From: Antedon mediterranea
Taxonomy: Eukaryota; Echinodermata; Crinoidea; Comatulida; Antedonidae
Direction: 5' to 3'
DNA: 64,000 bases
Assembly: GCF_964355755.1 (NCBI RefSeq)
Contig: NC_092678.1
Location: 12,866,922 to 12,930,921 of the forward strand
Each line of letters opens with the position of its first letter. Within the stretch, counting starts at the first letter, position 1. Positions 15,001 to 30,000 of this stretch are shown here, in pieces. Both the position numbers and the translations under genes were made by a program. Under the pieces are notes generated by a model. That model saw nothing but the letters and a program-made list of their open reading frames with translations. It was not told where the DNA came from and did not search any database.

Positions 15001-18000
15001 CGGACACCGAGGTCATCATCAGAGGTCATCACTCAGGCCTATACCTAGACAGCCTTAAAAAAAATATAATGGACAACGCGCCTGTTTCTGGTCAGCTGCT
15101 GCTCTTTGGAACGCCCTTCCAAACTCAATCAGGAATGCCAAATCACTCGACACATTCAAACAACTTCTCAAATCTCACCTTTTTATTTTGCATTTTCATT
15201 ATTAAGCTTTTGCTCTTTTATAACATTTTCTGTTGATTGTTCAACGCTTTGAGATGCCCTGTATTTTGCGGTATATTAAATTGAACATTATTATTATATA
15301 ATTAAGAAAATTCTTCTTACGCTTGAATGCCTTTATTAGGTTGGAAGTCAGTCACTGTGGGATTTGTAGTGTAAGTAAATGTAGGACTATCTCTAACAGC
15401 ATTTCCAAATGTAACTGTTACTGCAACTTCAGCTCCAGATGTTGTATAGTTTGATGTTGTACACATTATCTGGTTTTCACTGATACTGTAAAATGAAACA
15501 ACAGTTGTTAGAATTTGGTAAAGGCAATCATTTACATGTCAATCTATATACAATTGATGATGAATGAATGATCTATTTTGTAACATAACCTGCAGCTTCA
15601 TTAAGATCATTGGACTTGAAAATAATGAATGTACAAAATGTTATTTCATACCTCCTGGTAACATAACATTCTCTTCCATCAATAGATACCATTACGTCAT
15701 TCCCAGTGTTCAGATTAGATCCACTGAATGTTAGTGTAGTTCCACCAGCTTGAATGCCAAACCTTGGACTCAACTCAGATATAATTGGATTCTAAAATGA
15801 AACAAAAAATGTTTATTTTAATAAATATATACTAATAAAACACAGGTATTACAATCTGTATGATTAATAATTGTTTTTAATATTTAAAAAAAAAACAAAT
15901 GTTTATATACAAACATAACAACATGTTTGAAAGATAATATATTTATAGTATGAAAATTGGTCAGCGGAAACTATTTCATAAAATTGTTAATATCCTTTTC
16001 TTTTACTAGCAGGAATGAAAGTAGAAGAGAAGAGTGAAATTGCATTAATTTCACTCTTATCTTATTCTAGCAAGAGTGAAAGTAGACGAAAAGAGTGAAA
16101 TTGCATTAATTTCACTCTTATCTTGTTCTAGCAAGAGTGAAAGTAGAAGAGAAGAGTGAAATTGCATTAATTTCACTCTTATCTTGTTCTAGCAGGAATG
16201 AAAGTAGACGAAAAGAGTGAAATTGCATTAATTTCACTCTTATCTTGTTCTAGCAAGAGTGAAAGTAGAAGAAAAGAGTGAAATTGCATTAATTTCACTC
16301 TTATCTTGTTCTAGCAAGAGTGAAAGTAGAAGAAAAGAGTGAAATTGCATTAATCTAACTCTTATCTTGTTCTAGCAGGAATGAAAGTAGAAAAAAGAGT
16401 GAAATTGCATTAATTTCACTCTTATCTTGTTCTAGAGGAATGAAAGTAGAAGAAAAGAGTGAAATTGCATTAATTTCACTCTTATCTTGTTCTAGCAGGA
16501 ATGAAAGTAGAAGAAAAGAGTGAAATTGCTTTAATTTCACTCTTATCTTGTTCTAGCAGGTGTGAAAGTAGAAGAAAAGAATGAAATTGCATTAATTTCA
16601 CTCTTATCTTGTTCTAGCAGGAATGAAAGTAGAAGAAAAGAGTGAAATTGCTTTAATTTCACTCTTATCTTGTTCTAGCAGGTGTGAATGTAGAAGAAAA
16701 GAGTGATATTGCATTAATTTCACTCTTATCTCGTTCTAGCAGGTGTGAAAGTAGAAAAAAGAGTGAAAGTAGAAGAAAAAAGTGAAAGTAGAAGAAAAAA
16801 GTGAAAGTAGAAGAAAAGAGTGAAAGTAGAAGAAAAGAGTGAAAGTAGAAGAAAAGAGTGAACGTAGAAGAAATAAGTGAATGTATCTTCACTTGTATTC
16901 TTCTCTTGGCTGGTTCTAGTGTTCATTTAATATCATGAATACCACAAGTTTACAACAAATATACATGATTACTGTAGAATAAACATTTTAAAATAACTTT
17001 AGTAATTATATAAAAATATTTATTAAGGTTGACTCTTCTACATTAAGGCAAGATTAAAACAATTGTGAAATTTGAGTGAAAAAATATACCTGATAGAGTA
17101 TGACTACAGGTGCACTTGTCTTTCCTTGAACAGTTATGATGACGTCACGTTGAGAGACACTATCAAACACAGGAGCTTTACATTTCACACTGTGTATAGT
17201 AAATAATAGAATTTTCTTTTTTTACTGATATACACCACAAAAATAATTATAATAAAAAAAATAACATGCAATGTTACTCCCAATGTTGAGGATGGATCGC
17301 AATAATGAATGGCACATGATGCTTAATAAACGAACCAATAAAATAGTTTATGGATTATGTGTGATAAGTTACAGAAGTGCTGTGTATTTCATCTCATGTT
17401 AGAATGGTGGTTTTTCATAAAAATGCTTTTAAAAAATGTTTGTATAAGATGAGACAAATTTGAGGCATCTTAACATGGTAGCACAGAGTTGTCAAAGATA
17501 CCCGTCTGTAGGATGGGTATCAACTACTTATATTATGATCTGTTTTGCATTACATCAGTAAAAGATGAATACATACAGTAGCAATCATAATATATTTACT
17601 TGTTGTCCATACACACATTATCACAATACACAGAAAGAGAGGCATATTCGGTTAAACTGAGGGTATTACCTGTGTTGTGCACTGAACCATGAAATAGGTT
17701 TGGTTCACGGTTCAATCGCCATCTCTCTCTGTGTTCTAACTTATGGGTTGGATTACATGAATATAGTGCACTATCTTCCGGATGAGATGTTATTCCGTTG
17801 GTCCTGTGTGAAACTTGGCTTATGTACAGCTTGAAGGATCTCACCAGAAACAAGTACAGACTTAGTGCTACATAATTAATGTTAAATTAAAATAAAATAC
17901 CTTTGTAAAGCTATGTTAAATCCATCAGCAACTATTACACATTCTTTGTTATCTATCATAATGTTGTCAATATCTGAAATCATCTGTCCAAAATCAGTTC

Positions 18001-21000
18001 CGAACAGTTCAATGACCTCTGTGAAATCAGGTTCAGGTTGAGTAGTTACTGTAGCAACTGAGATGGGAAGAGTCTGAAAATAATATTAGTAAAACATAAG
18101 CATGATGGATATTTAAAAAAAAACAAACATGATTGGTGTAATCACAAAAAAAAAACCATTGGATATTTTGGAGTAAAAATTTGCTCAAATATCATATACC
18201 CTTTCAGTACCCTTTTCTTCTAATTTTCTAATTTTCAGACTAAATGTTCTGCCATTTTCTGCCATAAATATATACTGTAATGTAAATTACACACTATGAA
18301 CGAGTAATAGAGGGCGACTAGCAAACAACATTTCAAACAAATTTAAGTTAGGCTAGGGTGCTGGATTTTAAAGGAAGATAAAATGATTCCAACTACCTGA
18401 ATAATAACAGGTGATGGACATTCATTCACTATTGATGAACAGAATGGACTGTAGGAACATTGGTCTCCAGTACACCAGACACAATCAAGTCCAGACCTAG
18501 TGGTGTTCATTGAATAACATCGACTGCAGTCTGGACGTTGAACACTACACTTGTACAATGTGACTGGTAAATAAAAATAGAGAAATTAAATGTAAAAATG
18601 AAGCATTAAATAATAAAATATATTACGAAGGTGTCACTATGAGTTATGACTTTGTGACTTTGTTTTGAATATTAAAATGCCAAAAACAACATAAAAAAAG
18701 AATGATACATATTTTTATCATATTTTGACAGCGTTCGTATAAAATGGCTGTATGCTAACTAACACATGATATTTAATAAATTGGTTTTATTTACCAGGTT
18801 TTGAAAACACGTCTCAAAGCCTGGTTGGATGACAGTAGATAACATTAATATTATATATGTACTATGCCAAGACATATGTCATGATAACATTTAAGGATAA
18901 ACTAAAAACTGTAACTAATAATTATGCAAACAAATACACATTATCCACAGGTTTGGCACCAACAAATTGGGTATAATATTATTTGCACAGAATGACACCA
19001 GAACCATCAAGGGAATGAAGTAGGGATTTATAGTATACAAACAAATTGACTGTAATTTAAAGATATATCATCCTGTTGTTTGAACAATGTGGTGTTGAGT
19101 CAATACTTAGTAAAGTAAATTGTTGTTAAACTTCCTGTTTAAAGGTTAAACAACAATTGTACTATGTTAAAAACACTTAATTGTCTGTCAGTGTCAGCTG
19201 AAACCACATCTCTGAATATCTGAACCAGGAACCTATCATAACTAGCTAAAATGTTCAAATATTTTTTTTGTATTTACATGTGGACAGTTTGTCTGAAATC
19301 AAGTTGAACAAAAGGGTTGAATTCTGTTTATACTTTAACTAAAACTGTATGTCAAATTTATTTGGAAAACCAGACTTTCAAGAATATGACAGTTTGGGCG
19401 AGCTTAAAGAATTTTCAGTTGACTGTTTTTAAGCTGTTAATAACTGTATAATGTTCTTTGGGTTTTTAAACTGACATTATTAAAAGGTTTTTTTTTTGGT
19501 TAATAACTGTTTGAATAAATTATCCTCAATTTGTAGCATAAATGTCCACTATACACCGCACACTGGTTTACTGGTTTTTTGGGAGCACAAAATAAGCAGA
19601 AACAGTCAATATAAAAATAGGGTTTTTAAAGAGGTACTAGGAATACTGTATTTGTCTCAGGAGTTAAATTTTTTTTAATGGAAAATTGAACAGGGGTATG
19701 TGGATATGATAACAAAATGTATGATGTTATGTTTACCAAGTAAATAATTGATTTAATGATATTTATCAATGTAAACAATCAGGTGAAACCAACCTTGATA
19801 AGCATTGTCAATTTCATTGTCGTTCCAAAATACTTTAATATATGCGTTTACTTCCTGCTTGTCCTTAGCTGTGTAGTCATACTAAAAAGAAATGTTTCCA
19901 AAAAGCAATTAAAAGTACACTTGAATTTCACATAACATTTGGCATAATGCCAAGATGAAATGTGACATTTACAGCAAAATTATACCACAAAAACTTCCTG
20001 AAACAACAAGTTTTTGGAAGTGGAGTTGTTATCGAGAATTCTAGTGGATATGAATCAACTAACATGGAATTGGTAGCAAATCTTTATTAAAGCTCAGGTA
20101 CAGGCATGAATTTTAAAAATAATATTTGGTTAATTGTACATAAATCAAATATTTGTAACAGAAATCGAGACGAAAAAACATGAATTTTCCTTAATATGGT
20201 CAAATACAAAATTTGGCAAAATTCTTCCATAAAAACCAGGAAGACTTTTTTTCAGTAGTTAGGTAGTTAACCCAATGTAATAACATGTCTGGTGACTCCC
20301 TAGACGGTGAAAAAAGATGGTGGATATACGGTGGATAATTTTTGCTATAGCATGAAAATAAAAATCTGAAGTTGAATAAAAATATCAGAAATGTAATATT
20401 CAAGTTATATTACCTATATTTAGTCATCTGATAACATTTTTTTAGGTCTAAGTTTAATAAATAATTATTACAGAGTAAATTTATGAATAGAAAATTAATG
20501 AAAAAACTTTATAACCACTACTGTATCAGCAAACATAAATTTAATTACATATAGTTATAATAACTCTTTGTATATCTCTTGCTATTGAGATTAATTATCA
20601 AGCACTCTATAAAAGAGGTTTTGTAACGCGTGTATTGGAATTTATATTTATTTTTCCTGGTATGTACATGGTTAAGTTGTACCATGGACATATACTGTAG
20701 GTCCATGGTTGAACTACAATGTGTCAATATTAATGTAATATTTTTGTTTCATTATTCATTTGAATGTCACTAAATACTATTTGATATGTGTACATTAAAT
20801 CCATCTGTTCAAATGTCTTGGTTGCTACTATACTTACAGTGTATTGTGAACATGTGATATTTGAGTTTGATTCATCAACTGTTGCTGGGATCCTGACGGT
20901 TTGTGCTTCAATTTCCAACTCACATTCATAGCTGTTTACCTACAATAAACAGCTCAGACAAATAAATGAACATGTATAATCTAGGTAGGTGTATATTGGT

Positions 21001-24000
21001 GCTTTTCTACATTATGAAGTAAACTTTCCTACCTATTACACTTAAACAATTCTATATTAATACCCTACTGTATCTCTTGCGGGAATTGATTCCTGGAACC
21101 TTAAAGTGGACGGAAATCTCACACACATCTCACTACTACGCTTCAAGTTCCTTTAATTATTTTATAATTAAGTTATTTATATAATATTGTGACCCATGGC
21201 TAATTAGCATATTGCATGGTCCTCCTGTGGTAACAACTCTGTATTTAATGAACAGTGTGCTATTGTTCGCTCTCTGTTCGCTCACAGCTGGCATTGAGCT
21301 TATATGTATATGTTAACACCAATATATGATTTTCTGAGATTTAGTTGTTGTCTGGCCATCTTACTCTAACAATATTCATTGCAAACTAAAAGTATCAAAA
21401 CTTCATTAATATAGTACTTAATCTACAAATTCATTAAAGTTTTTAGTAGTGCACTTTTACCAGCTGATAAGTTTTATAAAAAGAATTTAAGTGCAAATTG
21501 CCTGCTATAAAACAGGAAAAAAGTTTAAATAACTTAGTCTGTCAATGGGTAAAACTTCTTTTCCATTCACATTTTGAATGGAATATAAACATTGAATGGA
21601 ATAACATTATTGGTCAGTTGAAATCATGCAGTGCAAGTATTATCATGACTATACAGTAGTAAAACTCAAGAGTTGAAAAAAAGTTTATTTGTGGAGAGTG
21701 AAAGGTTTTTAATTTTCAATAAATGAATGAATTAAAGTTCAGTTTATTTCAGTGTAAATTATCATGGAGGAAATAAATAATGAAAATTCATAAAATTATC
21801 AACTTTAAATGTTTACCTTTGTAGCATTTGGTAAATTCTTAATTGGTATTCTGACTTCTTTCCGTATATTTGCATGAATAAGTTCCTCATTTGGTTGATA
21901 AATTTGTGGACATGACCCTTGACCTTGAAAACCATTTGGTGGTGATGCAGCCTACATATTTAAACAATAGCTTATAAGTGATAACAATTAAACATAATTA
22001 AACATTTTGGATGCAATAATTACATAGATAATTTTCTGTTTGTTCTTCAAACCGATAACAGTAGAGATCTAATGGAAACTGTTAATACCAACTGTAGTAA
22101 CTACTGTAGTACAAACATCACTACAATATAAAGAATACTCCATTATTCTTACTAGTTCTATATCTGGCACCTAATGTTCCATCTGCACAGATTAAAGTAT
22201 CTTGCCTAAGGACACAAGGCATGCATCAGCCACCTCGTAATATAATTCCCTTAAGCGTCATACTGTAAACTGAGCAACCAAATCGCACCCTTCCAAAAAC
22301 AATTAGCCTAACCACGTTGTCTCAAAAAGTGCTTATTTGAGCAATAGAAGTTCAGCTTCCATTTGATTATACAGAACAAAAACGGAAAAAAATTCATAAT
22401 AACTTACATTTCCATTCCAAATAATTTTGTCGTCTGCTGTGCACAATGTTGATGCATTATGGGTACATTTGTTGTCGTAGACACACCAATCACAAGTAAA
22501 ACTTGAAACACATTCAGAACAACTACAGTATTGAGAACAAAATCAAAACAATATTGTTAAAAGTAAAACACCATGTATTTATTTTGTACTACAAGTGTGT
22601 CAATCTTTATCTTATTGACACGCATGCCAACGATATAAATATGTTTTTATTCTATAATAAAGATAATAATTATATCATATACTTCATCATTTTTCCACTC
22701 CTCAGGGGACATAAAACGCAAAACGAGGGGAATTATGGTTTAACACCCTAACAAAAGGAACACCTAGGGTCTCAAAATCGCTGAATTAACATAATGATCT
22801 ATTGTATTTATTTAAAAATTCTGAGCACAAATGTATACAGTAATTTGTTAAGGTAATGACCAGTGCAAACGCATCACAGTTTGCTAAAGTTAAAATTCTT
22901 CTCAAAATCAAGAGTTCAATTCATTCATTTACGCGTATATTTTTTGTTTTTGTTTGTAAGGAGACTTTTTTAGGTCCCATAGTGTCCCCTAGGGGTCTAC
23001 TGTAAACTATTTTGATTATACTGTTAATATTACTTTGAACAATGGGAGAAAATAATTCACAGCACATGGTACGAAATTAACCAAGGAAATCAGTGGATAC
23101 ACTTAGGTCTGTTATAGTACATTTAACAACAGAATAACTCACTGAGTTCAGATTTGAGAGAGCACTAGTATTAGTTTGTTATAATTGTACATACAAAAGT
23201 ACAGTATTGGTAAAAAGGTATGAACATATTTTCCCATGGCAACTTCCCTTTGACTCAAAATAACCTTTTTTGTTACAAAAATAATAGGCTAAATTTAGGT
23301 AAAGTTATTGTTGAAATAAAATTCAATAAACAATACAGAAAACTTTACCAACAGAATCAAATCCTTGATGACATAATAGAGAAGGTTTACAGTTCTGGTT
23401 TCAGTAACAGCAAGTCAGAGGCTGACAAGTTAATACCAAGAAACAGTAAAAGCAAACATTGTTGTATTTTCTATGCTTGATTAAATAACCTGATTGTAAA
23501 TGAATGGCATTAAAGCATACTTGACTGCACATGCAAGTCAAGTAAACGGCGTTGATTATCAAGATTGCATACAATTATACTGTGGAATTTATTAAGGGTT
23601 GAGGGAATTATATGAATTCCTGGTCACTGTCAGCCTACACTGGACATTGTCCACATGCTTTTTCGACTTCTTGTTAAATTTTCTGTGAAGGTTAAAGATC
23701 ATTCAGGAAAGCAATCATACTTACAACCTATACATTTAATAGGCTTACAACTACTTTCTCAAAATAACACAAATAATAACTCAACTTAATACAATAATAA
23801 TAATCAAATGAAATGAATCTTTTGAATCTAGTTCAATTATCAAAACACTAACAGTAACTGTTTTTAACACAGTGAGAGTATCACTCTCAACAGTTATGTT
23901 TTAAAATATAAACAGTTTTCTCTTACACTCTAAACTAAATTTCTTCATGTACTTTATACACAAAGTAGTTTATGATTTTATTTCCTGTCAGTGAAAATTA

Positions 24001-27000
24001 GAAAAAAAAAAAACTAAGCTGTCAAAATCATTCTTAAGAATCAAAAAGTTCTGGATAATTGTGGGAAAACCATATTGTGTTCCTAAGGTGTTGCCATACT
24101 TTTAAAAAGCCACCAGATATTTATTTTGTTCTGATAGGAACTCTGAAAACTTTCCAGACATTTTTGACCAACCAAAGAGTCTGATAATAAATGAATTTAA
24201 AAAAATACTTAAATTATACATTACAACTAAGATAAATAAAAAAAGTGTTATCTAATCTATCAATAAACACATATCTGAAGAGTTGAATGACTTGAAAGGA
24301 AGTTTTATTGGTTAATTTTGCTGAACTATCTATCTGATTACAAATTATGGTTTTAAATACTGTATTTGACTGTGTTTATTCATTCCCTCACAGCTATCAT
24401 ATTTGCTATCATGGTTCCAATCCAAATTCAATTTGAAGGAACCAATCTTGTGTGCATTGTAAATGTTTGTACAGTAACGTATTACACAATTATAACTGTC
24501 CCATTACAACAATATAATCAATATTGTATTTGATTTCCTTATGTACTTAAAGATGACAGTGAGATTATAACAAATTATGTACATTGCAACCTGGTAAAGA
24601 TGACAGTGAGATTATAACAAATTATGTACATTGCAACCTGGTAAAGATGACAGTGAGATTATAACAAATTATGTACATTGCAACCTGGTAAAGATGACAG
24701 TGAGATTATAACAAATTATGTACATTGCAACCTGGTAAAGATGACAGTGAGATTATAACAAATTATGTACATTGCAACCTGGTAAAGATGACAGTGAGAT
24801 TATAACAAATTATGTACATTGCAACCTGGTAAAGATGACAGTGAGATTATAACAAATTATGTACATTGCAACCTGGTAAAAATGACAGTGAGATTATAAC
24901 AAATTATGTACATTGCAACCTGGTAAAGATGACAGTGAGATTATAACAAATTATGTACATTGCAACCTGGTAAAGATGACAGTGAGATTATAACAAATTA
25001 TGTACATTGCAACCTGGTAAAGATGACAGTGAGATTATAACAAATTATGTACATTGCAACCTGGTAAAGATGACAGTGAGATTATAACAAATTATGTACA
25101 TTGCAACCTGGTAAAGATGACAGTGAGATTATAACAAATTATGTACATTGCAACCTGGTAAAAATGACAGTGAGATTATAACAAATTATGTACATTGCAA
25201 CCTGGTAAAGATGACAGTGAGATTATAACAAATTATGTACATTGCAACCTGGTAAAGATGACAGTGAGATTATAACAAATTATGTACATTGCAACCTGGT
25301 AAAGATGACAGTGAGATTATAACAAATTATGTACATTGCAACCTGGTAAAGATGACAGTGAGATTATAACAAATTATGTACATTGCAACCTGGTAAAGAT
25401 GACAGTGAGATTATAACAAATTATGTACATTGCAACCTGGTAAAGATGACAGTGAGATTATAACAAATTATGTACATTGCAACCTGGTAAAGATGACAGT
25501 GAGATTATAACAAATTATGTACATTGCAACCTGGTAAAGATGACAGTGAGATTATAACAAATTATGTACATTGCAACCTGGTAAAGATGACAGTGAGATT
25601 ATAACAAATTATGTACATTGCAACCTGGTAAAGATGACAGTGAGATTATAACAAATTATGTATTGCAACCTGGTAAAGATGACAGTGAGATTATAACAAA
25701 TTATGTACATTGCAACCTGGTAAAGATGACAGTGAGATTATAACAAATTATGTACATTGCAACCTGGTAAAGATGACAGTGAGATTATAACAAATTATGT
25801 ACATTGCAACCTGGTAAAGATGACAGTGAGATTATAAGAAATTATGTACATTGCAACCTGGTAAAGATGACAGTGAGATTATAACAAATTATGTACATTG
25901 CAACCTGGTAAAGATGACAGTGAGATTATAAGAAATTATGTACATTGCAACCTGGTAAAGATGACAGTGAGATTATAACAAATTATGTACATTGCAACCT
26001 GGTAAAGATGACAGTGAGATTATAACAAATTATGTACATTGCAACCTGGTAAAGATGACAGTGAGATTATAACAAATTATGTACATTGCAACCTGGTAAA
26101 GATGACAGTGAGATTAAAACAAATTATGTACATTGCAACCTGGTAAAGATGACAGTGAGATTATAAGAAATTATGTACATTGCAACCTGGTAAAGATGAC
26201 AGTGAGATTATAACAAATTATGTACATTGCAACCTGGTAAAGATGACAGTGAGATTATAAGAAATTATGTACATTGCAACCTGGTAAAGATGACAGTGAG
26301 ATTATAACAAATTATGTACATTGCAACCTGGTAAAGATGACAGTGAGATTATAACAAATTATGTACATTGCAACCTGGTAAAGATGACAGTGAGATTATA
26401 ACAAATTATGTACATTGCAACCTGGTAAAGATGACAGTGAGATTATAACAAATTATGTACATTGCAACCTGGTAAAGATGACAGTGAGATTATAACAAAT
26501 TATGTACATTGCAACCTGGTAAAGATGACAGTGAGATTATAACAAATTATGTACATTGCAACCTGGTAAAGATGACAGTGAGATTATAACAAATTATGTA
26601 CATTGCAACCTGGTAAAGATGACAGTGAGATTATAACAAATTATGTACATTGCAACCTGGTAAAGATGACAGTGAGATTATAACAAATTATGTACATTGC
26701 AACCTGGTAAAGATGACAGTGAGATTATAACAACTTAAGTACATTGCAACCTGGTAAAGATGACAGTGAGATTATAACAAATTATGTACATTGCAACCTG
26801 GTAAAGATGACAGTGAGATTATAACAACTTAAGTACATTGCAACCTGGTAAAGATGACAGTGAGATTATAACAAATTATGTACATTGCAACCTGGTAAAG
26901 ATGACAGTGAGATTATAACAAATTATGTACATTGCAACCTGGTAAAGATGACAGTGAGATTATAACAAATTATGTACATTGCAACCTGGTAAAGATGACA

Positions 27001-30000
27001 GTGAGATTATAACAACTTAAGTACATTGCAACCTGGTAAAGATGACAGTGAGATTATAACAAATTATGTACATTGCAACCTGGTAAAGATGACAGTGAGA
27101 TTATAACAACTTAAGTACATTGCAACCTGGTAAAGATGACAGTGAGATTATAACAAATTATGTACATTGCAACCTGGTAAAGATGACAGTGAGATTATAA
27201 CAAATTATGTACATTGCAACCTGGTAAAGATGACAGTGAGATTATAACAAATTATGTACATTGCAACCTGGTAAAGATGACAGTGAGATTATAACAAATT
27301 ATGTACATTGCAACCTGGTAAAGATGACAGTGAAACTAAACATGTTCATTTCCTTAAAATAATGTGTCACTTGAATTTCAGATCCTTTTATTTCGTTATT
27401 ACCTTTAGAAAATGTGTGTTTACATTAAAAATTTGAAAGTTAAAGTAGTGAAATTTATTATTACACATGCTTTAGTCAATTCAGTCACAACAATCAGTAC
27501 TTACGAAGTAATGGCACTGCAGTCAAAGAATGTGAAGTCAGTGGAAACAAAATCAACGTCAGTTACAGATGAGTGAACTGATAAAATAACATCTACAAAA
27601 GCTGTAAACAAATTATTTAAAGGTTAGCTACTGTGTAGGCCTAGGCCTTAATTTCAAATACATTTCATGGGTAAATACAATAATTGAAAATTCAATACAA
27701 AAATCTCTACAAAAAAACTAAATGTAATATTTAATTACTTTTTTTCCAGAGGTAGATAGGTTTAAATAGTTGGTGCAAATGACTCCCAAAAATTGCGATG
27801 TGCCCATATATGGAGACAATGATTTGGGCATATCACTACCATATTTGTTTTGTTAATCAAGTTTGATAGTGTAGACAAAGCTTAAGATATCAGTAGGTTG
27901 AAACAAGGGTCACTTTAGGGGAATCCCCTTGTTGCCAATGTAGAGTAATGAGTGCATAATTTCTGTAATCCATAGTGTGTACAAAAACCTATTTCCTCAT
28001 GAGCTATTAATAGTATATACACCTCCTACAGAGGAGAATGCATACCATGTGTGAAATACTAGTACAGCCACTGCTACAGTTATATTAAATAAAGAACAAT
28101 AAAACAGAAAGTAAAGCATATTACCATGTTTAACTCACCTTGGCTGGTTGGTATATGTGGCACATGTGATAAAGGCGGTGAATTACAAGTTAATGTTTCT
28201 CTATCTTTTATTGCAGATGATTGAAAGTCACCAAATTTACAATTATAATTTTGGTTGATGTTTAAAGGAGGAAGTTGCTCAACAGTTAGAGAAATCTATG
28301 AATAAAAACATTTAAACTATCGGTTTATTGGAGTTACATACATATTAAAACATGTTATTAAATAATTGTATAATTCCTTTTGTGAACAAGCATCACAAGC
28401 CAGATGTACACTGGATCTCCAGCCAGTTTTGAGTCCAGAATTATTATGGCCGAGGAGTGGCTTGAACCCTAATATAGATGTGCCGATAATATAGATATAG
28501 TTTGTACTAATACCCCTGCCTTAGTAGTGCTAAAATTCTCCAGTCAATGGCATGTTATTATTATTAAATATTACAAGCCTAGAAAACAAATTTAATAAAT
28601 TGTTCTTCACAACTTACGCTGATATTTTCAAAAGTTTGAGGAATAAAAGGTGGTTCAACACTTGTAATCACAATGCATTGTGCACTGTTGCTTGGCAACC
28701 AGGGATACTGTTGGCATTCTCTAAATCTGGTACATCTAAAATAATAAAAGACAAGTGTAAGTGCCATCTGCACTAAAGAAAATTTAAATTCTTGATTTGT
28801 ATTCAGATTTTTTTAACTGTTTGTATTTAAAAAAGAGAGATTGAATACAGTAAATAATTAAGCCTGAAATAATGTAGCCTTTAGACAGTACAGTAAACTC
28901 ATTTCTAATAAGTAATAGTTTATTATTTTACAAAAATATCTGAAAAAGTTAAAAAAACTCAAAATCTCCAAACAGATTTTTATTTAAATTTTTTTATTTT
29001 TATTTTATTCAATCGAAACCAACAGCGATAATTACTGCCACTAACAGGTTTGATACAAACAAAGCCAGGACAGTTTTAAAGCACCTTGATTGGTCCTGAC
29101 ATTGATCAAGGGCTTCTCTCGTCCAGTGCCCACCTTGACCAGAGGTCTAAGGCAGATACTAGATGCAGGGGCTGCCATAAGAGTCAGCAGTGCGGATTTC
29201 AAATGCCTAACGAGACCCCAGCTTCGTATACAGCACCCGCTATTCCTAGATGGTCTCCCATCCAAGCTCTAACCAGGCCCAACGTTGCTTAACTTCGGTG
29301 ATCTGACGAGAACCGGTGTTTCAACGTTGTCAAATGCATTAGAAAAAGACACTTTAGACAGAGCCCATACAAGATAAAATAATATTTTGGGATTGAAAAA
29401 AAGAAAATAATTCTATTTACTTTTTGTGTAGTGTACACCATCCACAATAAGGATCTGCATCTAGCTGACCTGGTCTGATACACTCATCACATGTGATAAA
29501 CTGACTGCAGTTTGCTACTGGCAACTTAACCAACTAATAACAGGTAATGTGGTAATTATGAAAAATAAAGAAATATTATGAAACATAATCAACAACTAAA
29601 ACAACAAAAAGTACAAGAAACTTTAAAACTCAAATTTACCATTACAAACAAGGATCAATTAATGATAATTGTAAAAGTAATGAAAACATTTTATAAACTG
29701 TAGGGGTTTAAATTGAATTAAAAAAATGCCTTATATAGGGTTAAAAACATTATGTAACAAGTATTTAACAAACACCACAACAAACGACAAACAATTAATA
29801 AAATAGACTTACCTTTTTAGCTGTGAGTGCTATTATATAATCAGATGTGTCATCTATAAATGTGTCTGATCTGACCTCTTGACCTGTATCTATGGTGACA
29901 GTCTCATACATTCTAGATAAAGTTTTGTTGGTTAACTCGGCCTGAAAAAACATGTTTCTACATTTAAGCAGTGTTAAAACTAGCCAATATTAGTGACAGA

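Noticed and set aside
16355-16926. Minus-strand open frames rich in S, F and L across the 61-bp satellite
   Set aside because: They arise from the repeat's TTC/CTT-rich strand and change with unit length; there is no domain or splice support.
23220-23480. 86-aa plus-strand ORF in plexin intron 7
   Set aside because: No recognised family, no splice-site support, and composition like the surrounding AT-rich DNA.
24549-27333. CRISPR-like array
   Set aside because: The 47-bp units abut with no variable spacers and the context is a eukaryotic intron; it is a minisatellite.
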